From assembly GCF_016888515.1 (NCBI RefSeq), contig NZ_JAFEJK010000002.1, positions 129,868-193,867 of the forward strand: DNA of 64,000 nt, written 5' to 3'. The position numbers were made by a program, and so were the translations under genes. Shown here in pieces: positions 17,925 to 25,707 of the stretch. Position 1 is the stretch's first letter, and each line of letters begins with the position of its first letter. The stretch is from Shimia biformata (GTDB lineage Bacteria > Pseudomonadota > Alphaproteobacteria > Rhodobacterales > Rhodobacteraceae). The notes beneath the pieces were generated by a model. That model saw only the letters and a list, made by a program, of their open reading frames with translations. It ran no database searches and was not told the DNA's origin.

Positions 17925-18919
17925 CCGCGCTGACCCTGACAAACGTGAACAAATCCTTTGGCGACGTTCACGTCCTGAAAGACATCAACATCTCGGTCGA
18001 AGAGGGCGAGTTCGTTGTCTTCGTCGGTCCCTCGGGCTGTGGCAAGTCCACCCTTCTGCGCGTGATCGCGGGGTTGGAAGATGCCAGTTCGGGCGAGATC
18101 CGCATCGGCGACGAGCTTGTCAACCTGACCCCGCCCTCGAAACGCGGCATCGCCATGGTGTTCCAGTCCTATGCGCTTTACCCGCATCTGAACGTGGAAA
18201 AGAACATGTCGCTGGCGCTGAAACAGGAAGGCCAGTCGAAAGAGGTGATCGCCGAGCGCATCGCCAAGGCCAGCACGATGCTGAACCTTCAGGACTACCT
18301 GCATCGCTTCCCCTCGGAACTGTCCGGCGGCCAGCGACAGCGCGTTGCCATCGGCCGGGCCATCGTGCGCGAACCCAAGCTGTTCCTGTTTGACGAACCC
18401 TTGTCGAACCTCGACGCCGCATTGCGGATGAACACAAGGATCGAGATCGCCAACCTGCACCGGCAGCTGTCGGCCTCGATGATCTATGTCACCCATGACC
18501 AGACCGAGGCGATGACGCTGGCCGACAAGATCGTCGTCCTGCGCGATGGCCGGGTCGAACAGATCGGCGCGCCGATGGAGCTTTACAACAACCCCGCCAA
18601 CAAGTTCGTGGCCGGTTTCCTTGGCTCTCCGTCGATGAACTTCCTGCCGGCCGGACTGGTGACCGAGGGCGATAGCCGCACCCTTGGCATCCGGCCCGAG
18701 GACCTGCGCCTTTCGGATGGTGACGGGCTGGCGGCGCAGGTCAGCCATGTCGAACATCTGGGCGGTGATACCAATGTTATAGCCCATGCCGGCGATCACC
18801 AGATCACCGCACGGCTGTTTGGTCAGCACGCGGTCGAGGCAGGGCAGGGGGTCACCCTCGGGTTTGCCCCGGAAAAGGCTTATTACTTCGACGAGGCAGG
18901 CGCGCGTCTGCGCGGCTGA
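17921..18919 (+). CDS. Sugar ABC transporter ATP-binding protein (MalK/UgpC-like)
   Basis: 332 aa. Walker A GPSGCGKST, the Q-loop in VFQSYALYPH, signature LSGGQRQRVAIGRA, Walker B LFLFDEPLSNLD and the H-loop THDQTEAMT occur in order, followed by a C-terminal TOBE/regulatory domain (GIRPEDLRL). It energises the transporter encoded at 13655-16738. It is the last gene before a rho-independent terminator. Confidence 0.93.
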   Translation: MTALTLTNVNKSFGDVHVLKDINISVEEGEFVVFVGPSGCGKSTLLRVIAGLEDASSGEIRIGDELVNLTPPSKRGIAMVFQSYALYPHLNVEKNMSLALKQEGQSKEVIAERIAKASTMLNLQDYLHRFPSELSGGQRQRVAIGRAIVREPKLFLFDEPLSNLDAALRMNTRIEIANLHRQLSASMIYVTHDQTEAMTLADKIVVLRDGRVEQIGAPMELYNNPANKFVAGFLGSPSMNFLPAGLVTEGDSRTLGIRPEDLRLSDGDGLAAQVSHVEHLGGDTNVIAHAGDHQITARLFGQHAVEAGQGVTLGFAPEKAYYFDEAGARLRG

Positions 18920-18958
18920 TCCACCACTCACACCCGTTTCGGACCCTCGCCGAAAAGG

Positions 18959-18989
18959 GGCGCCGCGCATCACCGTGCGGCGCCTTTTT
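18959..18989 (+). terminator. Rho-independent terminator of the murQ-ABC operon
   Basis: Perfect 8-bp stem GGCGCCGC/GCGGCGCC with a 10-nt loop followed by TTTTT, 40 bp after the ATPase stop codon. Confidence 0.85.
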
Positions 18990-19069
18990 CGTTGCAGTGG
19001 CGGGACCGCGGTTCGGGCTTGGCATCGCGCGTTGCGGAACTGCGACAGGCCCCTCGATCCGCTCCCCGG

Positions 19070-19098
19070 CTGTCACAGAAGTTTTGGAAACCCGACAC
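19070..19098 (+). promoter_or_regulatory. Candidate Pho box upstream of phnC
   Basis: CTGTCAC at 19070 and CCGACAC at 19092 are exactly 22 bp (two 11-bp phases) apart, with a degenerate unit GTTTTGG at 19081. This resembles the PhoB direct-repeat arrangement (CTGTCAT every 11 bp) and lies about 45 bp before phnC, a typical PhoB target. The middle unit matches poorly. Confidence 0.35.
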
Positions 19099-19141
19099 AA
19101 ACCCGTGATTATCCGCGCCTAGCGTCCCCGACGAACAAGAG

Positions 19142-19960
19142 ATGGGGATGACCTTGCTGCTCGTCAGAAATCTGACCAAGCGCTTCGGCGCGAACACCGC
19201 TGTCGACAACGCCAGCTTCGAGGTTTCAGCGCCGATGATGATTGGCGTGATCGGGCGTTCCGGCGCCGGGAAATCGACCTTGCTGCGGATCATCAACCGG
19301 CTGACCGACGCCACCACCGGCGCGGTCGAGGTCGACGGCCGCGATGTGCTGACACTCAGCGGTTCGGCCAAGCGCGCCTGGCAATCCGAATGCGCGATGA
19401 TCTTTCAGCAGTTCAATCTGGTGCCGCGCATGGACGTGGTGTCGAACGTGCTGCATGGCACGCTGAACCGCCGCTCGACCATGGCCACTGCCTTCAACCT
19501 TTACCCGCAATCCGACATTCGCCGTGCGATCGACATTCTTGACCGGCTGGGCATTGCTGAACACGCCGCCAAGCGTGCCGAGGCGCTCTCGGGCGGGCAG
19601 CAGCAGCGTGTCGCCATCGCCCGAGCGCTGATGCAGGACCCCAAGGTGATCCTTGCGGACGAGCCGATTGCCTCGCTGGACCCGATGAACGCCGAGATCG
19701 TCATGTCCACCCTGCGACGCATCCACGTCGAGGATCGCCGCATGGTGATCTGCAACCTGCACACGCTGGATACTGCGCGGCGTTATTGCGACCGGGTGAT
19801 CGGGATGCGAGACGGCAGGATCGTCTTCGACGGCACGCCTGATCAGCTGACCACCGCCGCCGCCCGCGACATCTATGGCGCCGATGACAGCTTTTCCGAA
19901 GCCACCACCTCGACCGAGATCGCGGCGCTGGATCGCGCCCAAAACCTCGAGACCGCCTGA
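19142..19960 (+). CDS. phnC: Phosphonate ABC transporter ATP-binding protein
   Basis: 272 aa ATPase for phosphonate import. Walker [10 protein letters not shown] is near residue 40, followed by signature [15 protein letters not shown] and Walker [13 protein letters not shown]. The [20 protein letters not shown] region and the following order phnD-phnE-phnE identify it as PhnC rather than another ABC ATPase. It starts a new transcription unit after the terminator at 18989. The start is ATG 19142 or the in-frame ATG 19148. Confidence 0.92.
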   Translation: MGMTLLLVRNLTKRFGANTAVDNASFEVSAPMMIGVIGRSGAGKSTLLRIINRLTDATTGAVEVDGRDVLTLSGSAKRAWQSECAMIFQQFNLVPRMDVVSNVLHGTLNRRSTMATAFNLYPQSDIRRAIDILDRLGIAEHAAKRAEALSGGQQQRVAIARALMQDPKVILADEPIASLDPMNAEIVMSTLRRIHVEDRRMVICNLHTLDTARRYCDRVIGMRDGRIVFDGTPDQLTTAAARDIYGADDSFSEATTSTEIAALDRAQNLETA

Positions 19961-20042
19961 AGTAACTAATTGAAGTAACAGCCTGAATTCATCCGCCCCC
20001 AACCGAATGAAACACGGGGCGACAACAACTGGAGATGTGATG

Positions 20043-20948
20043 ATGAAGAAACTGATTGCTGCCGCAATGGTCACCACCGCGCTGGTTTCGCCCGCGCTGG
20101 CCGAAGACGCCGTCAAGGAATTCCGTATCGGGATCCTCGGTGGCGAAAACGCACAGGACCGGCTGAACAGCTATGAATGCCTGCGCCAGAAGACCGAAGA
20201 CCTGCTGGGCGTCGAAACCAAGCTGTTTGCCCCGGCCGATTACGACGGTGTGATCCAGGGTCTTCTGGGCGGCACCATCGACATGGCATGGCTGGGTGCG
20301 TCAGGCTATGCCAAGACCTATCTGTCGGACCCCGAAGCGGTCGAACCGGTGCTGGTCAAGGTCAACGTCGATGGCGGCTATGGCTATCACTCCATCGGTT
20401 TCGCCCGCAAGGACAGCGGCATCACCTCGATCGAGGACCTCAAGGGCAAGGTCTTTGGCTTCGGCGATCCGAACTCGACCTCGGGCTACCTGATCCCGTC
20501 GATCGAAATCCCTGAAGTGACCGGCGCGACCATGGAGTCGGGTGACTATTTCGGCGAGGTCAAGTTCACCGGCGGTCACGAACAGACCATCGTTGCCGTG
20601 GCCAACGGCGATATCGACGGCGGCGTGACCTGGGCCGACGGCCTGGGCGAATGGGAAGATGGCTATAACTCGGGCGCCCTGCGCAAAGCGGTTGATGCCG
20701 GTCTCGTCGACATGAATGACCTGGTCCAGATCTGGCAGTCCAAGCCGATCCCGGAAGGCCCGATCGTCCTGCGCAAGGCGCTGCCCGAGATGGCCAAGGT
20801 CAAGATGACCGGCCTGATGGCGTCGCTGCCGGCGATGGACCCCGACTGCGCCTATGGCGTTCTCTCGGGCGAGGCCAAGGGCCTGATGCCGATCGGTCAC
20901 GAGGCGTATGAGATCATCGTCGAAGCCCGCAAGCGCAAGTCCAGCTGA
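20043..20948 (+). CDS. phnD: Phosphonate ABC transporter substrate-binding protein
   Basis: 301 aa periplasmic protein with a signal peptide (MKKLIAAAMVTTALVSPALA). It shows the PhnD pattern RIGILGGENAQDRLNSYEC, DMAWLGASGYAKTY and DLKGKVFGFGDPNSTSGYL. It captures alkylphosphonates for PhnC-PhnE. ATG 20043 has a better distance (7 bp) to GGAGA than ATG 20040. A strong hairpin with a T-run directly follows the stop. Confidence 0.93.
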   Translation: MKKLIAAAMVTTALVSPALAEDAVKEFRIGILGGENAQDRLNSYECLRQKTEDLLGVETKLFAPADYDGVIQGLLGGTIDMAWLGASGYAKTYLSDPEAVEPVLVKVNVDGGYGYHSIGFARKDSGITSIEDLKGKVFGFGDPNSTSGYLIPSIEIPEVTGATMESGDYFGEVKFTGGHEQTIVAVANGDIDGGVTWADGLGEWEDGYNSGALRKAVDAGLVDMNDLVQIWQSKPIPEGPIVLRKALPEMAKVKMTGLMASLPAMDPDCAYGVLSGEAKGLMPIGHEAYEIIVEARKRKSS

Positions 20949-20964
20949 TCTGACACACCCTTTC

Positions 20965-20999
20965 GCCGGGTCCGGTCCTGCCGGGCCCGGCCTTCTTTT
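20965..20999 (+). terminator. Intra-operon terminator/attenuator between phnD and phnE
   Basis: An 11-bp stem (GCCGGGTCCGG pairing with CCGGGCCCGGC through one G-T wobble), 5-nt loop, then CTTCTTTT. It starts 16 bp after the phnD stop and would let phnD be expressed above the permeases. Confidence 0.75.
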
Positions 21000-21015
21000 G
21001 CCGGAACACTTCCTC

Positions 21016-21897
21016 ATGGCCGACCACGCCCTGCATGCCCCCCAACCCATAGACACGATCCGCGATGACTATCTCGCGCTGATCCGTCGTAAGCGCACCT
21101 ATGGCGCGATCCTTCTGGCGATTTTCATTGCCCTGATGACATCGGGTTTCATTATCGCCGATGACCGCAATGCCGGTGGGTTCTGGGACGGGTTGCACCG
21201 GATCTTCGATTTCCCGGCCGAGGTCATCGCAGAGGCGGCGCAGAAAGCGGACCAGCTTCCGGCGCATTTCGTGACTTTCCTGCCCGCGATGATCGAGACC
21301 CTGAACATCGCTGGTGCAGCCACGCTGACCGGGGCGATCGGCGCTGTGGTTCTGTCGCTTCTGGCGACCCGCGGCATGGCCAAGTGGCCGCGCCTGATCC
21401 CGGTGTTCCGCCGGATGATGGATATCATGCGCGCGGTGCCCGAGATTGTCATCGCGCTGATCCTGATCTTCGTCCTTGGCGGCGGGCCCGTCCCGGCCAT
21501 GATCGCGATCGCCTTCCACACCGTCGGCGCACTGGGCAAGCTGTTTTCCGAGGTGAACGAAAACGCCTCGCTCAAGCCGGTGGAAGGCCTTGAATCGGTA
21601 GGGGCCAACTGGTCACAGCGCATGTGGCTCGGGGTGATCCCGCAGGTCGCGCCGAACTATGTCTCCTATGCGCTGCTCCGATTCGAGATCAACATCCGCG
21701 CCTCGGCCATCCTTGGCTTCGTCGGGGCGGGCGGTATCGGTTACGAACTCAAGAACGCCATGTCCTGGGGCAAGGGCCGCTATGACGAGGCCGCGGCGAT
21801 CTTCCTGATCCTCTTCCTGACGATCATCCTGGTCGATCAGGCGTCCTCGGCCCTGCGCAACCACCTGACCCATGGCGCCAAACGGGGGGCAAAGTGA
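21016..21897 (+). CDS. phnE: Phosphonate ABC transporter permease, PhnE (first copy)
   Basis: 293 aa inner-membrane permease with a hydrophobic segment at about residues 35-52 (YGAILLAIFIALMTSGFII), several later segments and the PhnE EAA-type loop VGANWSQRMWLGVIPQ. Start ATG 21016. Its stop overlaps the second permease start (TGATG). Normal length for PhnE, in contrast to the longer partner that follows. Confidence 0.9.
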   Translation: MADHALHAPQPIDTIRDDYLALIRRKRTYGAILLAIFIALMTSGFIIADDRNAGGFWDGLHRIFDFPAEVIAEAAQKADQLPAHFVTFLPAMIETLNIAGAATLTGAIGAVVLSLLATRGMAKWPRLIPVFRRMMDIMRAVPEIVIALILIFVLGGGPVPAMIAIAFHTVGALGKLFSEVNENASLKPVEGLESVGANWSQRMWLGVIPQVAPNYVSYALLRFEINIRASAILGFVGAGGIGYELKNAMSWGKGRYDEAAAIFLILFLTIILVDQASSALRNHLTHGAKRGAK

Positions 21898-23213
21898 TGG
21901 CAACCGCAGACCTCTATCAGCACAAGGCCGCCGCCGAAACGCTGTTTCGCAGGAAACGCCTGGCCGCCATTGGCCTGCCGCTTCTGGTGCTGGCCTATCT
22001 CACCTATATTTTCTTTGCCTTCGACATGCCCGGTCTCATGGGGCGTGCCAGCCTTGAGAACGCTCAGAAACTGGTCTCGGACAGCTACAGCTACAAGACC
22101 CACGTGACCCGCGACAACCGTTCGGGCGAGGTCGAGATCGCGATCGAGGGCGAACGCAAAGGCGAATATGCCCCCGGCACAAGCCCCGCGTGGGTGGCTC
22201 TCGGGGACGAGACGGTGATCGACCTTGAGAACGGCCACATCGTCACTTTCAGCGCCGACAATGCGGTCCGCTATGACGTGCCGGGCTATGGCGCGATCAC
22301 TGCGCAGCCGACCCGCGCCAGTGGCGTCAACGCGACCCTGCCCGCAGGCGATGTGCCAGACTGGATCAACCTGTCCAAGAACCGCATGACCGTCACCACC
22401 GACGCTGGCCGCCTGACCGTGACCCGCAACCGAACCGAGGTCTTCCGTTATTTCACCGGCTGGGAACTGTTCTTCTTCACCCTCGACAGCCCCTATCACG
22501 GCCTCAGCTATGCCGAGGTCATGGCCCGCGCGCTGGGGGGCGAGGCCGCCGACATCTGGACCGATTTCTGGTCGAACAAGATGTGGCGACACGGCGACGT
22601 GGCATGGGCGCTGTTCGAAACCGTGCTGATGGCCTTTCTCGGGACTTTCGGCGCGGCCATTGTCGCGCTGCCGCTTGCCTTCCTTGCGGCCAAGAACTTT
22701 TCTCCGCTCATGCTGGTCCGGCAGGTCACCCGGAGGTTCTTTGATTTCTTCCGCGGCGTTGATGCGCTGATCTGGACGGTTGTTCTGGCCCGCGCCTTTG
22801 GCCCCGGCCCGCTGACCGGTGCGCTGGCGATCCTTGTCACCGATACCGGCAGTTTCGGCAAGATGTTCTCGGAAGCGCTGGAAAACGTCGACGAGAAGCA
22901 GATCGAAGGCATACGCTCGACCGGGGCGAAACCGATCCAGCGCTACCGGTTCGGGGTCATTCCCCAGATCACTCCGGTCCTTCTCAGCCAGATCCTCTAT
23001 TACTTCGAATCCAACACCCGCAGCGCCACCATCATCGGTGCGATCACCGGGGGCGGGATCGGCCTGTTGCTGACGCAGGCGATGATAACCCAGAAGGACT
23101 GGGAAGAAGTGACCTATTACATCATCCTCATCGTCTTGATGGTGATGGCCATGGACTGGCTTTCCGGTATCCTGCGACGGCGCCTGATCAAGGGTGACGG
23201 CAGCGGACACTGA
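21897..23213 (+). CDS. phnE: Phosphonate ABC transporter permease, PhnE (second, extended copy)
   Basis: 438 aa. The C-terminal about 240 residues are a standard PhnE permease core (VALFETVLMAFLGTFGAAIVALP-like helices, EAA loop IEGIRSTGAKPIQRYRFGVIPQ). Between the first membrane helix (about residues 22-43) and this core lies an insert of roughly 140 residues, polar and beta-rich, predicted to face the periplasm. The start at 21897 overlaps the previous stop; a GTG three bases earlier is possible. It forms a heteromeric channel with the first PhnE. Confidence 0.88.
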   Translation: MATADLYQHKAAAETLFRRKRLAAIGLPLLVLAYLTYIFFAFDMPGLMGRASLENAQKLVSDSYSYKTHVTRDNRSGEVEIAIEGERKGEYAPGTSPAWVALGDETVIDLENGHIVTFSADNAVRYDVPGYGAITAQPTRASGVNATLPAGDVPDWINLSKNRMTVTTDAGRLTVTRNRTEVFRYFTGWELFFFTLDSPYHGLSYAEVMARALGGEAADIWTDFWSNKMWRHGDVAWALFETVLMAFLGTFGAAIVALPLAFLAAKNFSPLMLVRQVTRRFFDFFRGVDALIWTVVLARAFGPGPLTGALAILVTDTGSFGKMFSEALENVDEKQIEGIRSTGAKPIQRYRFGVIPQITPVLLSQILYYFESNTRSATIIGAITGGGIGLLLTQAMITQKDWEEVTYYIILIVLMVMAMDWLSGILRRRLIKGDGSGH

Positions 23214-23229
23214 GAAAGAGGTCATTGCC

Positions 23230-23889
23230 ATGCACAATCCCCTTTTCGCCGGCAGACCCGTGATCGGCGCGGATTGCCAGATCGTGGACGCAGAGTTCGG
23301 GGCCTATGTCTGGATCAATGATGGCAGCCGGGTCCAGCATGTCAGCTTTGGCGATTACTCCTATTGCGACCGACACTGTGACATTGCCAATGCCAGCATC
23401 GGCAAGTTCGCCAATATCGCCAGCGGGGTGCGGATCGGCGCCACCGACCATCCGCTGGACCGGGCCAGCCTGCATCATTTCATGTATCGCAGCGCCGACT
23501 ACTGGCCAGATGCCGAACCCGACGAGGACTGGTTTGCCCACCGCCGGTCGCGGCGCGCGGTGATTGGCCATGACACCTGGATCGGCCACAATGCGCAGGT
23601 CAAACCCGAAGTCACCCTGGGTCACGGCGCGGTTGTTGCCGCCGGAGCCATCGTCACCCACGATGTCGCACCCTACATGATCGTTGCCGGAGTTCCGGCC
23701 AAACCCCTGCGCGCCCGTCAGCCTGCTGCCATCGCCGCCCGCCTGATGGCGCTGGCGTGGTGGGACTGGGACCATGACGCGCTCAGGGCGTCGCTCGACG
23801 ATTTCCGCAGCCTCTCGGCCGAAGCCTTCCTTGAGAAATACGAGGGCCGGGCAGGTGGCCCTATTCCCCCTGGTCCAGCACCAGCGTAA
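23230..23889 (+). CDS. Phosphonate-cluster hexapeptide-repeat acyltransferase
   Basis: 219 aa left-handed beta-helix transferase. Hexapeptide repeats occupy the centre (IVDAEFGAYVWINDGSRV, VIGHDTWIGHNAQVK and AVVAAGAIVTHDV are the clearest), with GVPAKPLR at the end of the helix as in xenobiotic/chloramphenicol acetyltransferases. Such genes accompany C-P lyase clusters and may N-acetylate aminoalkylphosphonates, taking the role of PhnO; that is inference. Start ATG 23230 with AGAGGT upstream. Its 3' end overlaps the convergent phnF by 29 bp. Confidence 0.85.
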   Translation: MHNPLFAGRPVIGADCQIVDAEFGAYVWINDGSRVQHVSFGDYSYCDRHCDIANASIGKFANIASGVRIGATDHPLDRASLHHFMYRSADYWPDAEPDEDWFAHRRSRRAVIGHDTWIGHNAQVKPEVTLGHGAVVAAGAIVTHDVAPYMIVAGVPAKPLRARQPAAIAARLMALAWWDWDHDALRASLDDFRSLSAEAFLEKYEGRAGGPIPPGPAPA

Positions 23890-24580
23890 CCCGGTCTGCG
23901 GCAAACCAGGTCCGCCCGTATTCCACCGCCGTCCCATGCCCATCGACACTGACCGAGGTCGTGCGCAACAGTGGCGCGCCGTCCTGCAATCGCATGTGCC
24001 GCGCCAAAGCAGCCGTTGCCGGGCACGCGTCGATCCGGGTCGAGGCGCGCGTGTAATCCGCTACCCCGCAGCCTGCCAATGCCCGCGTGATCGAGCTTTC
24101 GGCGCGCAGGAAACCCGGCAGGTCAGGAAGGCGCGCGGCGGGAAACGCGTGGCGGAAATAGGCCACCACCGCCTTGTCCGCCATCGAGATTCCCTCGCAG
24201 ACATGCACCTTGTCGTCTGCGTCCAGCCCCAGCGCCCCGGCTTCAGCTGCATCCGCCGCGCGGGTCTCCAGAAGCAGGATTTCGCGCGACGCCAGCCGCC
24301 CGGTCCGCGCGATATTCTGGTGAAAGCGCACCCGCTTGCCGATGGGATAATCGGTCGGCGCATGGGTGACATAGACGCCAGACCCCCGGCGGGCATGAAC
24401 CAGCCCCCGGTCCGCCATCTCTGCCAGCGCACGCCGGACCGTGTGGCGGTTGACCGCGAACCGCGCTGCCAGCGTTGCCTCGGTTGGCAGCTTGTCGCCC
24501 TCGGCATATCGGCCCGCGCTGATATCCGCTGTCAGCGCGTCGCGGATTTCGACCCAGGCGGCGGTTTTTCTGTTGCTCAT
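23861..24580 (-). CDS. phnF: Phosphonate metabolism GntR-family regulator
   Basis: 239 aa. The winged HTH is at residues 20-75 (LPTEATLAARFAVNRHTVRRALAEM, wing RGLVHARRGSGVYV), followed by a UTRA domain. It is divergent from phnG, with an intergenic dyad GTCTAG-N12-CTAGAC (24616-24639) that is a good candidate for its own binding site. It probably represses phnG-N in the absence of phosphonate or phosphate starvation. The overlap with the convergent acyltransferase gene is at the C-terminus only. Confidence 0.88.
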   Translation of the reverse strand: MSNRKTAAWVEIRDALTADISAGRYAEGDKLPTEATLAARFAVNRHTVRRALAEMADRGLVHARRGSGVYVTHAPTDYPIGKRVRFHQNIARTGRLASREILLLETRAADAAEAGALGLDADDKVHVCEGISMADKAVVAYFRHAFPAARLPDLPGFLRAESSITRALAGCGVADYTRASTRIDACPATAALARHMRLQDGAPLLRTTSVSVDGHGTAVEYGRTWFAADRVTLVLDQGE

Positions 24581-24615
24581 GTCACGAATCCGTCACGTGG
24601 CGGGGATATTGATTA

Positions 24616-24639
24616 GTCTAGTTGTATAGTGATCTAGAC
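24616..24639. promoter_or_regulatory. Candidate PhnF operator between phnF and phnG
   Basis: Perfect 6-bp inverted repeat GTCTAG-N12-CTAGAC, 20 bp upstream of the phnG start and 35 bp from phnF. A TTGTATAG unit inside it recurs as GTGTATAG at 24651-24658, directly before the phnG start codon. Confidence 0.55.
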
Positions 24640-24658
24640 AAATCGACAAGGTGTATAG

Positions 24659-25126
24659 ATGCCCGATCCCACCCAACCGCTGACGCCGGACCAGGCCGCT
24701 CGCCGCGACTGGATGAGTCTGCTGGCAAAATCCGCGCCCGCCGCGCTGAAAGACCGGTTTGACACGCTGCCCGCCATCCCCACCCACCACTTCCTGCGCC
24801 AGCCCGAGGCCGGGGCGGTTATGATGCGTGGCCGGGCCGGGGGGACGGGTGCGGCGTTCAATCTTGGCGAAATCACCGTGACCCGCTGTGCGCTGCGGCT
24901 GGAAACGGGTGAGGTTGGCTATGGCTATGTTCAGGGGCGTTCCACCGATCACGCCACCCGCGCCGCGCTGGTGGATGCGCTGATGCAGACCGACCGCGCG
25001 GATGAAACGCGCGCTGCCGTGCTGACACCGCTGGCCAGCGATGCCGCCACCCGCGACCGGGCGCGCGCGGTAAAAGCTGCCGCCACCAAGGTCGATTTCT
25101 TCACCATGGTTCGAGGAGAGGATTGA
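24659..25126 (+). CDS. phnG: C-P lyase complex subunit PhnG
   Basis: 155 aa, close to the E. coli length of about 150. Recognised from RRDWMSLLAKS near the N-terminus, the EVGYGYVQGRS block and its place ahead of phnH-phnI-phnJ. PhnG is part of the PhnGHIJ core that couples ATP and methylphosphonate to ribose triphosphate phosphonate. Start ATG 24659 with AAGG upstream. Its stop overlaps the phnH start (TGATG). Confidence 0.93.
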   Translation: MPDPTQPLTPDQAARRDWMSLLAKSAPAALKDRFDTLPAIPTHHFLRQPEAGAVMMRGRAGGTGAAFNLGEITVTRCALRLETGEVGYGYVQGRSTDHATRAALVDALMQTDRADETRAAVLTPLASDAATRDRARAVKAAATKVDFFTMVRGED

Positions 25127-25707
25127 TGCAGATGTTGCAGACCACGGATCCCGTCGAGGGCGGCTTCGACAATATTCCAACCCAATCAGCCCATGCCTTT
25201 CGCGCCGCGATGACAGCCATGGCCCGTCCCGGCACGGCGCATGTCCTGTCCGGTGCCACAGCGCCCGCCCCGACGTCGCCTGCTGCCGCAACCCTGCTGA
25301 TGACACTTCTTGACCCGGAAACGCCCCTGTTCCTGGCGCCCGGACATGACACCGGGGCGCTGCGCGACTGGATTGCCTTTCACATTGGCGCGCCGCTGGT
25401 TGGCCCGGAACGGGCGGTCTTTGCCCTTGGCGCATGGGATGCGCTGACCCCGATCACCCGCTTTGCTGCGGGCACGCCGGAATATCCAGACCGCGCCGCG
25501 ACCCTGATTGTCGATGACGCCGCCTCTGGTTGGGACGCCGCCATCCTGACCGGCCCGGGCATCCTGAACGAGGCCGTCGCCGACCTTCCCGACATCGACA
25601 TATTGGCGCGCAATGCCGCGCTGTTCCCGCTGGGGCTGGATTTCTTTTTCACGCGCGGCGACCGGGTTCAGGCCCTGCCGCGCTCGATCAAGGTGAGGGC
25701 GCGCTGA
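25126..25707 (+). CDS. phnH: C-P lyase complex subunit PhnH
   Basis: 193 aa, essentially the usual length. The N-terminal pattern of PhnH is clear (GGFDNIPTQSAHAFRAAMTAMARPGT region), with PGHDTGALRDWIAFH-type central and FTRGDRVQALPRSI C-terminal motifs. It forms part of the PhnGHIJ core. Start ATG 25126; its stop overlaps phnI (TGATG). Confidence 0.93.
   Translation: MQMLQTTDPVEGGFDNIPTQSAHAFRAAMTAMARPGTAHVLSGATAPAPTSPAAATLLMTLLDPETPLFLAPGHDTGALRDWIAFHIGAPLVGPERAVFALGAWDALTPITRFAAGTPEYPDRAATLIVDDAASGWDAAILTGPGILNEAVADLPDIDILARNAALFPLGLDFFFTRGDRVQALPRSIKVRAR

Noticed and set aside
23861-23889. Overlap of phnF with the acyltransferase gene as a possible frameshift
   Set aside because: The genes are convergent and both C-termini look complete, so it is a simple tail-to-tail overlap. 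The same applies to 29768-29786 and 37636-37658.
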